DNA of 64,000 nt from Bradyrhizobium xenonodulans (GTDB lineage: Bacteria > Pseudomonadota > Alphaproteobacteria > Rhizobiales > Xanthobacteraceae). The notes below the pieces were generated by a model. It was not told the DNA's origin, searched no databases, and saw only the letters and a list, made by a program, of their open reading frames with translations. The position numbers and the translations under genes were made by a program. How positions within the stretch are numbered: the stretch's first letter is position 1; each line of letters starts with the position of its first letter. The DNA lies in contig NZ_CP089391.1 in NCBI RefSeq assembly GCF_027594865.1, positions 3,068,501 through 3,132,500 on the forward strand. The letters run 5' to 3'. Shown here piece after piece: positions 1 to 8,069 of this stretch.

Positions 1-264
1 CGAGGCGTACCACCAGTAACCTTCAGTCGGTAAGTGAATCCAGCCAAGCCCAGTATAGCTCGCGATCGTACTTGCGATAATTGCTGCGAGCGGAGCGAGC
101 AAGCTTGACAATCCGACGCTCACAATCACCGCAAGCCAATCATCACAAAACTCGGAGTGAGGGACGTCCGCGATAGGCCATGTTTTTTCCAACAGGCGAC
201 TGCCGTAGATGGCCCCTAGGAAAAGCGCCAGGTAGAAGGCACTATGTGCAATCTCACTCGACAT
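1..264 (-). CDS. Membrane protein N-terminus, possibly fatty acid hydroxylase family (partial)
   Basis: An open reading frame starts at an ATG at 264 and runs off the left edge without a stop, giving 88 residues. It begins MSSEIAHSAFYLALFLGAIY and has two hydrophobic stretches, at about residues 7-22 and 44-68. It ends in an aromatic segment (GYWWYA) of the kind that precedes the first His box in fatty acid hydroxylase/sterol desaturase proteins. No His box lies inside the window, so the family is a guess, helped only by a complete member of that superfamily 1 kb away. No clear ribosome binding site is seen. That it is coding is fairly likely; its function is uncertain. Confidence 0.5.
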   Translation of the reverse strand, partial: MSSEIAHSAFYLALFLGAIYGSRLLEKTWPIADVPHSEFCDDWLAVIVSVGLSSLLAPLAAIIASTIASYTGLGWIHLPTEGYWWYAS

Positions 265-867
265 GAACAACGACTCGCCGATTCAATATGGTCTTTGCTC
301 GGTAGGAGCCTTTAGACTTCGCCAGCAGAAATCAAAATGCGAATAAATGAACGGCGAAAGATGCGGAAACACCCGTCATCTTGGGTGCCGAAAAACTCAT
401 ATTTCCTTAAACCTTGAGCGAGCGCAAGCCGCGATTTTTGCTGAATTTTCCGGCGCTTTCTTGATCGCATCTCCCTTGAAATAAGGAGGATCATGCGCGA
501 CGCGCAGCCCTTCCTTAGCCGGCAGGAAGCTTGAATCCAGACTTTGTGTGTTTGACTGCTGTTCGCGAAGACGAGCCGGCAGAACGACAAACCTCGGGTT
601 AGCCAGAATGGGGACGTTCATCGTCTGTTCTCGCGCCCTCGCGGCAAACCGGGGCGCATGTTCGGCGGCGCGCCGACCGAACCTCGCCTTCCGCTGACCG
701 CGTGAGGCGCGGTCAGGATCCAATAATGCGGGATCTCGGGACGCCAAGCCCGGGCGCTCGAGTGACTCGCCCGAAGCTTGAGAGAATATAAAGTTTTCTG
801 GCTTAGACACCCGCTATTGCATCGTTTCTGGCCCTTTTAGCTCCGCTGTTGCTCAGGATCCTTTGAT
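265..867. other. Gene-poor stretch
   Basis: I see no supportable gene here. Minus-strand frames between 312 and 810 are open, but they are rich in Arg, Ala and Ser, have no ribosome binding site and show no family signature. I treat them as chance frames in GC-rich DNA. The last 30 bases carry the ribosome binding site of the gene starting at 868. Confidence 0.5.
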
Positions 868-1197
868 ATGACCAAGCCAAGCAGCTTCAGTGTCGAAGGC
901 CTAAAAACAAACTGGGTTAAAGCACTCTTAGTGCTGTCCTGCCTGGTGCTGGGGTGCGCCGACCTCTTGACGACGAATGTGATCCTGGCTCTGGGAATGA
1001 GCGAACTGAACCCGGTCATGAGGCTGGCCCAGACCTGGCTCGGGGTGTGGTGGCTTGTTCCCAAACTCGGCTTAACGCTTCTGCTGGTGGGGCTGCTTTG
1101 GCGCAGCAAGAACGTTTACAACGTGGCCCTTGTCGTGGCTTTCTGCTCTACGCCCGTACTAAACAACCTCCTCCTCATCGTTGCGGGCACGAACTGA
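868..1197 (+). CDS. Small membrane protein, DUF5658-like
   Basis: This 109-residue protein has a short polar N-terminus and about three membrane segments, at residues 18-38, 50-75 and 83-105. The signature is GCADLLTTNVILALG followed by ELNPVM and a Trp-rich WLGVWWLVPKLG. That is the aspartate/threonine/asparagine pattern of small membrane proteins of the DUF5658 type (family by recollection). AGGA at about position 855 supports the ATG at 868. A close relative lies on the opposite strand at 2197-2667 and shares LNPxMxLAQTWLGxWWLxPK and FCSTPVLNN, so the two flank the hydroxylase-like gene as an inverted pair. Molecular function is unknown. Confidence 0.75.
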   Translation: MTKPSSFSVEGLKTNWVKALLVLSCLVLGCADLLTTNVILALGMSELNPVMRLAQTWLGVWWLVPKLGLTLLLVGLLWRSKNVYNVALVVAFCSTPVLNNLLLIVAGTN

Positions 1198-1278
1198 ACG
1201 CACGACTTCGTCCCTTCAGCGATTGGCGAATAAGGAGGCACGTGATAAGCTTCCGCCATTTCCAAGGCGGCGATTTGA

Positions 1279-2079
1279 ATGGACGAGCTATTTGGACTGA
1301 GCAGATTTCTGTTGACGCTTTTGATCTTCGTTCCGATCGAGCGACTATTTGCGGCGAGGCCTCAGAAGATTTTCAGACGTGGCCTGCTGACCGATGTGGC
1401 CTTCCAGTTCGTCAACGGGTGGCTGATCATGATCGGCGTAATCGCTATCGTCGCGGTGGCCATTGTGATCAATCAAACGGTGCTCCCACTGCCAGTGAAG
1501 CAGGCGATCGACGGTCTTCCTTACTTGGTCCAGGCGATTCTCGTGGTCTTGATCGGGGACCTCGGGGTCTACTGGACTCACCGTGTCCTGCATGTCGTGC
1601 CCGCCATGTGGCAAATCCATGCCGTTCATCACGCTGTTGAAGAACTAGATTGGCTCGCTGCGGTTCATCAGCATCCGCTTGACGTGATATTCATGAAGGC
1701 TGGCTCACTGTTTCCGCTCTTCGCGCTCGGTTTCTCCACGGAAGCGATCGGGACCTATCTCATTGTCTACTACTGGCAGGCCTATCTCGTTCACGCCAAC
1801 GTGCGCTTGAACTACGGCCCGCTACGCTACGTCCTGGTGTCGCCGGAATTTCATCATTGGCACCACAGCAGCGAAAACGAAGCCAGAGACAAGAACTTTG
1901 CCGGGATGATCTCATTCTACGATTGGCTGTTCGGAAGCGTCTATCTTCCGAAGGGGCAGAAGCCGAAGACATTTGGCGTCGATAATCCTATGCCCTCAAA
2001 CTATTTGGCTCTTTTGGCCTATCCGTTTATCGCATGGGCATCGAAGCAAAAAGACGACGCCAAACCACGCGAGAGATGA
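1279..2079 (+). CDS. Sterol desaturase / fatty acid hydroxylase superfamily protein
   Basis: This is a 266-residue integral membrane protein with hydrophobic segments at about residues 5-20, 40-65, 80-98 and 150-175. The diiron-binding His boxes of the superfamily are visible: HRVLH (about residue 102), HAVHH (about 115), a further HQH (about 129) and HHWHH (about 194). The family uses O2 at a non-haem diiron site to hydroxylate or desaturate lipids such as fatty acids, sterols, carotenoids and hopanoids. The substrate cannot be read from the sequence. The length is normal and all His clusters are present, so it should be active. It stands alone between two small related membrane proteins. 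Confidence 0.88.
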   Translation: MDELFGLSRFLLTLLIFVPIERLFAARPQKIFRRGLLTDVAFQFVNGWLIMIGVIAIVAVAIVINQTVLPLPVKQAIDGLPYLVQAILVVLIGDLGVYWTHRVLHVVPAMWQIHAVHHAVEELDWLAAVHQHPLDVIFMKAGSLFPLFALGFSTEAIGTYLIVYYWQAYLVHANVRLNYGPLRYVLVSPEFHHWHHSSENEARDKNFAGMISFYDWLFGSVYLPKGQKPKTFGVDNPMPSNYLALLAYPFIAWASKQKDDAKPRER

Positions 2080-2196
2080 GCGGCCGACGTGCTGCACGGA
2101 CAAGTTGGAAATGGCCGACGGCTGTGGCAACTAAAGGCTACCCGCCTCATCCGTTGGCTCAGCCTTTTGCTGCGCCAAGGCGGACTTCGTGATGCC

Positions 2197-2667
2197 TCAG
2201 TGCGCGCTCGCCAAGATGACAAGATTGTTCAATACTGGCGTAGAGCAGAAGGCCACCACGATAGCAATGTTGTAAGGATTATTGCTGCGCCAAAGCAACC
2301 ACATCATGAAATATGTCAAGGCAAGCTTAGGGATAAGCCACCAAGCACCGAGCCATGTTTGAGCAAGGTGCATGAACGGGTTTAGCTCGTGAAGGCCAAG
2401 ATTCAGGATCATGTTTGTGGTGAAGAGGTCGGCGATCCCAAGCAGCAAGACGGAAAGCACCAAGAGAGGCTTAGCCAAATTCCCATCGACCTTGGGCGCT
2501 GAAGATGGCTTGCAGCGTGGCGCCACAATGGTCTCATAAGCTAATGCAACGCCCTCGGGGGCGTTCTGCTCAAACCAAGCCTGCGCGTCCTGGTTGGTCG
2601 CAAAGACCTTCAGGTGCTGCGGGTCGCCAACGTTTCTGCTTTTGTCTGTATAGATCCAAACTTTCAT
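2197..2667 (-). CDS. Fusion of a small soluble domain to a DUF5658-like membrane domain
   Basis: This is a 156-residue protein in two parts. Residues 1-48 (start MKVWIYTDKS, then HLKVFATNQDAQAWFEQN and PEGVALAYE) look like a complete small soluble domain, which I recall as a free-standing short protein in Bradyrhizobium. Residues 65-156 are a three-segment membrane domain very similar to the protein at 868-1197, with GIADLFTTNMILNLG, ELNPFM, LGAWWLIPKL and FCSTPVLNN. It therefore looks like a gene fusion of a soluble cap to a membrane module. Its orientation is opposite to its relative. Function is unknown; the coding call rests on the conserved paralogy. Confidence 0.75.
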   Translation of the reverse strand: MKVWIYTDKSRNVGDPQHLKVFATNQDAQAWFEQNAPEGVALAYETIVAPRCKPSSAPKVDGNLAKPLLVLSVLLLGIADLFTTNMILNLGLHELNPFMHLAQTWLGAWWLIPKLALTYFMMWLLWRSNNPYNIAIVVAFCSTPVLNNLVILASAH

Positions 2668-3509
2668 CTCATAAGCTCAAATGGGCGCCGATTTAATCTG
2701 GGAGGGTGGAGAAGGTCAAACGAGAGGATCATGACCTAAATGGCTTATGCGCCGCAATTGGTCATTCGCCCGTGGTTTTACAGGAAAATGAGCTTCTCAG
2801 AGCGTCGCATTGCTAGCCCTGACCGCAAAGATCTGACCGATCTCCGCTAACTGACGGGCATTCGTGCCGTTGCGCAGCCAAGAAATGCAAAGATGCACGG
2901 CGGCATTTCATCACTATGGCTCGATCTTTCTGGCAATTCTAGGTTGAGCTCGCAGAACCGTTCCGAGCCGCTTGACGCGCTACGCGGGTAGCGGCGTCAA
3001 AAAGAAATGACCGGGGTCTCTGGGGCGAGCTGACGCCGCGAGTTGAAATGTTCGGAATTTTGGATATGCATAATGGGTTCTGCAAGCTGCCGGCGTATCT
3101 CCACCCGATCGGCCGAAAGGCCGATCGGGTTACGAGGAAGGGTGCCCTCGACTTGGCGGATCGCTAGTGGAGGCGAAGCTCGATAATTTCTCGCGGAGGT
3201 CGCGGATAATCGAGAGGCTCGCACGAATTCTGCGAGCCACATCAAGTTGGGATAGGCATGGCCATGCGTGGACAACTAGCCGGTTTGCCGCGCAGTGCAG
3301 GAAACCGCCCGAGGGGCAATCCATACGAATCGATTTTCCCGGCGCCAGAAAGTGGTGTCAGCGCGATTTCGCGGATTTGGTTCGCTTCGCTCAGCAGAAA
3401 CCACTGCGCACCGCTTTTTGTAAATTTCTCTGTCAGCAGAGAACTCGGTCTTCTCGGCTTTTGATTGCATCATCCCGCGCCGCTTGCGCTCTGCCACGTC
3501 TGCCTTTTG
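2668..3509. other. Gene-poor stretch with two stem-loops
   Basis: About 840 bases hold no supportable gene. Two stem-loops stand out. One at 2972-3000 is a 12-bp stem with one bulge and a four-base loop, followed by an A run. A perfect one lies at 3103-3130 and is listed separately. Open frames on both strands here lack ribosome binding sites and protein-like composition. Confidence 0.5.
3103..3130. repeat. Perfect 12-bp stem with GAAA tetraloop
   Basis: ACCCGATCGGCC at 3103-3114 is followed by GAAA and then by its exact reverse complement at 3119-3130. Read on the plus strand, the loop is a GNRA tetraloop. No T run follows on either strand, so it is not a standard intrinsic terminator. It lies about 380 bases beyond the 3' end of the gene at 3510-4007. 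It could be a transcript end or stabiliser, or a dispersed palindromic repeat unit. Confidence 0.6.
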
Positions 3510-4007
3510 TCAATTGGGCCCGATCACAGCATCAGCGCGATGGCTGCCATTTTGGGAAATGACAATGAGGCCATTGCGAATGGTAAATCTCGCGCCGAGC
3601 ATTTTCCGCACCTTATCCGTGATCGAAGAAGGGAACGGGATTGTTTCTCCCATGACGGGATCGCCGACCTTGATCGACTCAGTTGCGGAGCCCGCAACCG
3701 GGGCGGGCTTGATATAGTCGCGGATCAGCTGAATCTCTTCGCGCGATAGGACGAGAGCAGCCTGGTCGGTGCGATTCTCGACCGGCGGCTTGGGTGCTTC
3801 GGTGCCTGGCTTGTCACGTGCCTCATTGACGCTTGCGATCTGATCGAGCCTGGCTACGCGGAGCTTGAGCGCGATGATTTCGCGTTGCAGTGTGGTGATC
3901 TCCGCTTTGAGCGCCGTGGCCTGCATCAAGACGATGGTGGCGCAAACACAACTCACGATGACAAGAACGCTCAGCAACGCGAGCAGCCAGCGCTCGATGT
4001 TTCCCAT
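3510..4007 (-). CDS. Membrane-anchored coiled-coil protein of unknown function
   Basis: This is a 165-residue protein. I chose the ATG at 4007 because GGAGG lies just upstream of it; a longer open frame to 4334 has low-complexity, unconvincing sequence. Residues 8-30 form one transmembrane helix (LLALLSVLVIVSCVCATIVL), and residues 31-58 are a short heptad-like coiled coil. A Pro/Glu-rich linker follows. A C-terminal domain begins at LSREEIQLIRDYIKP (about residue 88) and ends with FTIRNGLIVISQNG. That ending resembles small periplasmic beta domains of rhizobial proteins such as DUF1236, but this is only a resemblance. It is probably anchored in the inner membrane with the C-terminal domain outside. 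Confidence 0.7.
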   Translation of the reverse strand: MGNIERWLLALLSVLVIVSCVCATIVLMQATALKAEITTLQREIIALKLRVARLDQIASVNEARDKPGTEAPKPPVENRTDQAALVLSREEIQLIRDYIKPAPVAGSATESIKVGDPVMGETIPFPSSITDKVRKMLGARFTIRNGLIVISQNGSHRADAVIGPN

Positions 4008-4922
4008 CGACCCTCCGGTTGACTCGGGGAGTTGATCGCGCTGGAGGTGCCCGCGCCAGATGCGGCGTCCATGCTGCATCCAATGCGCAATTGCTGTCAC
4101 ACGGGCGGACTCCTCCCGCCCGGAACCGAAGTGCGCGGACGACAAGGCAGGGGCCCCCTGGAGCGGGTGAATTATGGGCGCACTGTTACCTTGATCGGTG
4201 CGTGGCTGCTGATCTCGGTCCTCGACGACAGGATCGTCCGCCAGGGGGTGAGCGGAGGCGCGCGGATGAGTGCGGGACGGATCATCATCCATCTGGTGAT
4301 CAAGTCGGCCCGTATCCGTTCTCGATGGAGCCATCTATCAACTTCAGCGGTTGTTCCGCCTGGAGCATCGAATGGGGCGGTCGTTTTGCACGCTGCGCGT
4401 TGCGGGCCCAGCCCGCCGGATCTGCAAATCATTCATGGACGTGGACGTAAACCGTGCCGATAAGCGAGCCCTATGTCAATTGAGGAAAAGGGTAGCAGCA
4501 TCGAATCGGGATATCCGCAGATGGTCTCAGTCGCGCCGGCCCTGGGGGCGGGGCCGCGCCTGACGGTTCATCCTACAGACGCCCGACGTCGCCTCATAGA
4601 AGGCAGCGGCAAATGCGAAGCTGGCGAGTCGATCGAGGCCTCGGAATGGCTGTGCCTGCCAAACCAATCCGGACGAGGCCTCATCTTGAGGTCTGATCCG
4701 AGATTGGGAGAAGCGGCCTCAGTGTTTCGCGTTCGCGAATCCGTGACAAGACTTCATTCGCCCTGCAAAGACGAAACAACTGACATCGGATTGAAATCAC
4801 TTTCCAGCAACCTCGAAGTCAGGGAAACGGCATTGCCGACGTAGTGTTTCCGACCCTTCTAACCTGGAGAGCCAGCAGACGTCGCGAGAGAGACGGAAGA
4901 CGCCGACGTCGTCGCCGAAGCG
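4008..4922. other. Gene-poor stretch
   Basis: About 900 bases hold several overlapping open frames (for example 4032-4463 and 4473-4844 on the plus strand). They lack ribosome binding sites, recognisable domains and typical composition. I see nothing that can be called with confidence. Confidence 0.45.
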
Positions 4923-5272
4923 ATGGCGAAGCCCGACAGCGAAGGAGCCAGCAGGCGCGAGCGAAGGCGGGCGAAGCCGAAGAAGCGGGCGTCTTCCAGA
5001 CTCGGCGACAAGGAAGCCCGCGAGGCCGTGCAGGAATTCGAGAGGAAGCCGACGCCGCGAAGACGCGGCGCGGGCAAAGCAGCGTGAGAAGCGGAAGAGA
5101 GCGATCAAGGCGCAGGCGGCGATGGACAAGGGTCGGCGTGAGCACGAGGCGAAGGCGAGGGCCATCGAGGCCGAGCGCGCGGCATTGCACGAGCGCACCG
5201 AGGCCGAAAGAGAGGCGCTGGGAGAAGGGGAGGGAAAACGTGGAGGCGGCTCTGCGCCGCGCACGAGAATAA
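4923..5272 (+). pseudogene. Small basic coiled-coil protein gene broken by frameshifts
   Basis: A coherent Lys/Arg/Glu-rich helical protein can be followed through three reading frames in turn. From the ATG at 4923 it reads MAKPDSEGASRRERRRAKPK up to EAVQEFERK near 5045. From about 5065 the adjacent frame reads KQREKRKRAIKAQAAMDKG, then EAKARAIEAERAALHERTEA near 5210. A third frame then reads ERRWEKGRENVEAALRRARE and stops at 5270-5272. The pieces join into one plausible protein of about 115 residues, so at least two frameshifts (real or sequencing errors) have broken it. It resembles hypothetical Bradyrhizobium coiled-coil proteins. No function is known. Confidence 0.55.
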
Positions 5273-5291
5273 CTGGCGGCGTAACGGGAGT

Positions 5292-5441
5292 TCACTCCGC
5301 CTCAGGTATGAGTCCCTTGCCGCCGCACTTAATGCAGCCGCCCGGAAACATCCTGCGGCCGGGTTCGGCCTCGTGCACAGGCTGATGGCCGATGCTGCCG
5401 CAGGCGTCGCACTTGACCTCTGCAGGCCCGCTCTTCCTCAT
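5292..5441 (-). CDS. Small zinc-ribbon-like protein (CxxC pair)
   Basis: This is a 49-residue protein starting MRKSGPAEVKCDACGSIGHQ and containing a second metal knuckle, CIKCGGKG. The two CxxCxxxG knuckles, about 25 residues apart, resemble a DnaJ-type zinc finger module. I recognise the shape as a common tiny Bradyrhizobium protein. A longer frame in the track begins at 5609, but its extra N-terminus is Arg/Ala-rich and unlike protein, so I start at the ATG at 5441. It probably binds one zinc ion; partners are unknown. Confidence 0.65.
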   Translation of the reverse strand: MRKSGPAEVKCDACGSIGHQPVHEAEPGRRMFPGGCIKCGGKGLIPEAE

Positions 5442-6314
5442 GCTTCGCCGAAGGCGGAGAAGAGCGTCGAAGGCGGGCTGGTGCGCGGTGGCGGCCGCGG
5501 CCGGGCGCGCGCTACGTCTGCCCCGATTGCGACGACGATCCGCTGCGCGATCCCGCCGCTCGGACGTGGGTGGACAGCCCGTTGCGCCGGCCGGCGAAAT
5601 AGCGGTCAAGGAAAAATCAGCATGGACTGGTCCCGGCCTCGCAAAGCCAGGACCGGAGTGCGGTCCTATACTCGGTAAGGCAGATCAGGACACTCCGGAG
5701 TGAGTGCCTCTTTCGAGCAATCGTTATTCTCTGTTAGCGGTCGTAACATCTGGCGGCCTCCGGGCCCCATCTCCAGCCTCGGTATCCCGGAGCGCAGGCG
5801 GCCTCGCCATCTGTAACAGCGTTGGTGGGGCCGCTGCTGTGCGAGCGCCCGCAGGAGCCGCTGCGCGAGGACGCATGTGATGAAGTTAAAGAGGCCGCCA
5901 ACTGAGGCGGCCTCATCCAGGCGCTTTCAGTTGAGCAGACGATCGTGACTTCGCCGGCGCCCGTTCCTCCGCTGCGGCAGCCCGCCGATCGGACCAGGCG
6001 GCGCCGCGAACGCCGTGAACGTCGTCGAGAGGCGCGCGAACGGGCGATCCGACACGGAAGCGACCCCGCCCAGCGGATAGCTCGGCGGGGCCCGCCTGCT
6101 TTTCCGGGCGCCAGGGCTGAAAGGATGAACCAGCCCGGTTGGCCAGCTCAGTCTATGCCGGTGAAATGGGAAAGACGACTGCCCAAAGGGGGCACTCCCT
6201 TGGAGGCTCCAAAAAGTGTCATTTGTTTTTTTACGCCTATGGTGCAACCTGGTCCGTGCCGGGATTTTGCTAGTTCCTCCCGGGACTTGGAACTTATATT
6301 CGAAGGAAATTTCA
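5442..6314. other. Gene-poor stretch with one hairpin
   Basis: No well-supported gene lies here. A plus frame from 5945 begins with an Arg-rich stretch (RTRRRRERRERRREARE) and could be a decayed small protein, but the rest of the frame is not protein-like. A hairpin at 5891-5914 is listed separately. The final 15 bases hold the ribosome binding site for the gene at 6315. Confidence 0.4.
5891..5914 (-). terminator. Hairpin with short U run on the minus strand
   Basis: GAGGCCGCC at 5891-5899 pairs with GGCGGCCTC at 5906-5914 around a six-base loop. Read on the minus strand, the stem is followed at once by TTTAAC, a weak intrinsic-terminator pattern. No minus-strand gene that it would clearly end is recognised just upstream. 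Confidence 0.4.
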
Positions 6315-6518
6315 ATGCCATCTTCTATTGAGCAGATTGTTTCTATCTACGTTCGGTTGAGGAATCGGACTGCGTTGGAGGACATGCGCATGCATCGGCG
6401 CCGGCTGCTAGCTGATGTCCAAAGCAGGACGGGAGTCGATCCAAGGGAATCGGTTCGGGTTCTGCAGCAGGACGTCGAGCTGATCGAAGCAGGGCTGATG
6501 CAGATCGGTCAGGATTGA
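6315..6518 (+). CDS. Small conserved helical protein of unknown function
   Basis: This is a 67-residue, mostly helical protein starting MPSSIEQIVSIYVRLRNRTA and ending with DVELIEAGLMQIGQD. The ATG at 6315 has AAGGA eight bases upstream; an in-frame ATG at 6216 gives an unlikely hydrophobic leader. I recognise the pattern (IYVRLxNRxALEDxxMHRxRL) as a small hypothetical protein common in Bradyrhizobium. No motif points to a function. Confidence 0.65.
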   Translation: MPSSIEQIVSIYVRLRNRTALEDMRMHRRRLLADVQSRTGVDPRESVRVLQQDVELIEAGLMQIGQD

Positions 6519-6721
6519 TCGGCAACGGGTCGAGCGCTCGACCCCGGTTCGAGTCTTGGCACCATTACAGGAAGGCGCCCCAGCCGGGGGCTCCCGCTAG
6601 GGACTGTCAGTTCTCCGGCACGACCATTTGGATAGAAGTGCCAGCCGCCTCAAGATTGAACATCAACAGTGCGGGCACGGTATGGCGACAGTTTGCGGAA
6701 AGCTAATCTAGGTTGTGGCGC

Positions 6722-6975
6722 TTAGGCGATTGCGCCATTCGGCAACCGCACATAAGTCCCGCTTTCGTGCAGCTCGAGCCGTCCTTGCTCCACGGCATGC
6801 TTGATGCCGGCGCCGAACTCACTGCCAGTGCCGCCGAGCGTGAACAAGAACGGGGCATGATCCTCTCGATGTAGATGCGGCCGTCCTGGACCGGCGGGGT
6901 GCTTGCGGCGAGCTGGACGAGCCGGCGCGCAGCGGCTGCCGGATCTGCACACGGGCGTTCCTCGACGTGCTTCAT
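6722..6975 (-). pseudogene. Frameshifted small conserved protein
   Basis: The first half reads from the ATG at 6975 as MKHVEERPCADPAAAARRLV to VQDGRIYIERI. Near 6858 the sense continues in another frame as APFLFTLGGTGSEFGAGIKH, then LELHESGTYVRLPNGAIA, ending at the stop at 6722. Together they match a small Bradyrhizobium protein I recall (MKHVxERPxADPxAAARKLV, INAPFLYTLKGTGSEFGAGL). So a single frameshift has broken it, unless it is a sequencing error. Its start overlaps the end of the SRAP remnant by four bases, as an intact operon would. Confidence 0.6.
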
Positions 6976-7154
6976 GCTGCAGCCTGATCTTCCTTCACGC
7001 CCCGGGCGACGATCCGGAGCGTCCCGTCCGGCAACGGTCGCTGCAGCTTGAGGTCCTCGTCGGCCGGTGCGGTTAGCCAGATTTTGACCTCGTCGGGCGT
7101 CGTCAGGATCACCGGCATGCCGTTCCGATGAACGGCGCCCACTTCGGTGTTGGC
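6972..7154 (-). pseudogene. C-terminal remnant of an SRAP (YedK/HMCES) peptidase gene
   Basis: A 60-residue frame without a start codon reads GAVHRNGMPVILTTPDEVKI, then WLTAPADEDLKLQRPLPDG, and ends IVARGVKEDQAAA. This is the C-terminal part of the SOS-response-associated peptidase family, whose members form a DNA-protein crosslink at abasic sites and are about 220-250 residues long. A TAA closes the frame upstream at 7155-7157. The catalytic N-terminal Cys and about three quarters of the protein are missing, so this is a dead fragment. Its stop overlaps the start of the frameshifted gene that follows. Confidence 0.72.
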
Positions 7155-7298
7155 TTAACGGCGAACACTGGGAGCTGTTCGGCCCAGTTCTGGAGGTAGC
7201 GGGGCCTGCGGGCTAGGCTGCCGTGCTCTTAGGATTCAGTCGGCGGCCGGTTGTGCTGTCACTTTTTCCGACGTCGTCGGTGCTAAAGCCGGATCGGA

Positions 7299-7604
7299 AT
7301 GCCGACAATATCGAACCTGGTCGCGACATTTGCAGAGAACGCTGTGCGGGTGACGCCCAGTGGCATCTTTCAGGGCCGAGACGCCATTCGCGGGAGTTTC
7401 CGCGACGCTCTCAAGCTCGGATTGCATGACTATTCGGTTCAAAGAACCATCTCGCGTTCCTCAGGCGCTTTCGTTTTCAACGCGGGAACGTGGCAGGCCA
7501 AGGTAGGAGATTGGTCGTTCCACGGCTACTACTCGTCCATCCTTACTAGCGAAGGCGGGCAGCCGAAGATTGTCGAAGAGACGGTTGCAGTCGCCGCGCC
7601 CTGA
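7299..7604 (+). CDS. SnoaL-like / NTF2-fold protein, N-terminally short
   Basis: This 101-residue protein has the NTF2-like pattern: a short helix with LVATFAENAVRVTPSG, then GRDAIRGSFRDALK, then alternating beta strands ending GQPKIVEETVAV. The usual first helix of about 25 residues that opens this fold is absent, and an in-frame stop at 7284 shows it is not simply unannotated. Compare the complete secreted member at 63353-63778. It may be a decayed or shortened copy. Such proteins bind small ligands or act as ketosteroid-isomerase-like enzymes; nothing here fixes the substrate. Confidence 0.6.
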   Translation: MPTISNLVATFAENAVRVTPSGIFQGRDAIRGSFRDALKLGLHDYSVQRTISRSSGAFVFNAGTWQAKVGDWSFHGYYSSILTSEGGQPKIVEETVAVAAP

Positions 7605-7713
7605 ACGTCTCATGGTGATCGTGCAGAAGCGGGAACTGCAACTTTCTGCTTCTGGCCCATTTGCGGACTTTCCTCGCTGCGGCGCTAACGCCCGATAAGC
7701 GCCCTTAACGGCT

Positions 7714-7911
7714 CTAGGGCCGAAACCCAGGTGGCATTATTCGCCAAAAACCGCCCTGCGGGCAGTAAGCGCGAGCGCCTTTTTCAATGTCATCGGCGGC
7801 TACGCCCACGTTTTCCTCAAACAGAACCGCCGGAAACAGCTTTCCGTGGACGAGCTTGATCATATCGCCACGTAGAATCTGTTCGCCGGCGTACCCTAAC
7901 ATGACAGACAT
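7714..7911 (-). CDS. Small hypothetical protein, possibly phage-related
   Basis: This is a 65-residue frame with a good ribosome binding site (GAGGG five bases before the ATG at 7911). The sequence AGEQILRGDMIKLVHGKLFP followed by NVGVAADDIEKGARAYC reads like a small beta-rich domain. The motif order (GD-x-VKL, GK-x-FPA, xGVA-x-DI) recalls capsid-decoration/DUF2190-type phage proteins, but this is a weak resemblance. It lies back to back with the integrase fragment at 7935, which fits mobile-element residue. Confidence 0.45.
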   Translation of the reverse strand: MSVMLGYAGEQILRGDMIKLVHGKLFPAVLFEENVGVAADDIEKGARAYCPQGGFWRIMPPGFRP

Positions 7912-7934
7912 GATCCCTCGCGAGGCGGACGTCG

Positions 7935-8069
7935 ATGCCGAACGAGCTTGTCGACCTGATGAGCTCGGTGCGAGCTTATCTCGAAGCGGAAAAGTTTTCT
8001 AATACCCGAAAGAGGTACGCCACTGACTGGGCGGACTTCACGACCGTTACCGCGCGATCAAGGACCTGA
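7935..8069 (+). pseudogene. Truncated tyrosine recombinase / integrase N-terminus
   Basis: From the ATG at 7935 the frame reads MPNELVDLMSSVRAYLEAEK and then NTRKRYATDWADF. This is the SAM-like core-binding N-terminal domain typical of tyrosine integrases (AEK-x-x-NTR-x-x-YAxDWxDF). After about 37 residues it runs into DNA that belongs to an inverted cupin-gene fragment and stops at 8067-8069. The catalytic domain is absent. The junction near 8045 therefore marks a recombination breakpoint. Confidence 0.65.

Noticed and set aside
397..810. A 137-codon minus-strand frame
   Set aside because: The first part is low-complexity Arg/Ala sequence; the later part (from MNVPILANPRF) looks slightly better but has no known relative or start signal.
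2972..3000. A bulged 12-bp stem-loop followed by an A run, considered as a terminator
   Set aside because: The A/T run is on the wrong side for termination of either neighbouring transcript, and the stem has a bulge.
4473..4844. A 123-codon plus-strand frame
   Set aside because: There is no ribosome binding site, no family pattern and it lies in a decayed region; I could not support it as a gene.
6540..6580. A T-arm-like sequence (GGTTCGAGTC followed by CACCA) resembling a tRNA 3' end or attachment site
   Set aside because: The T stem pairs poorly, there is no room for an acceptor stem before CACCA, and no D or anticodon arms are present upstream.
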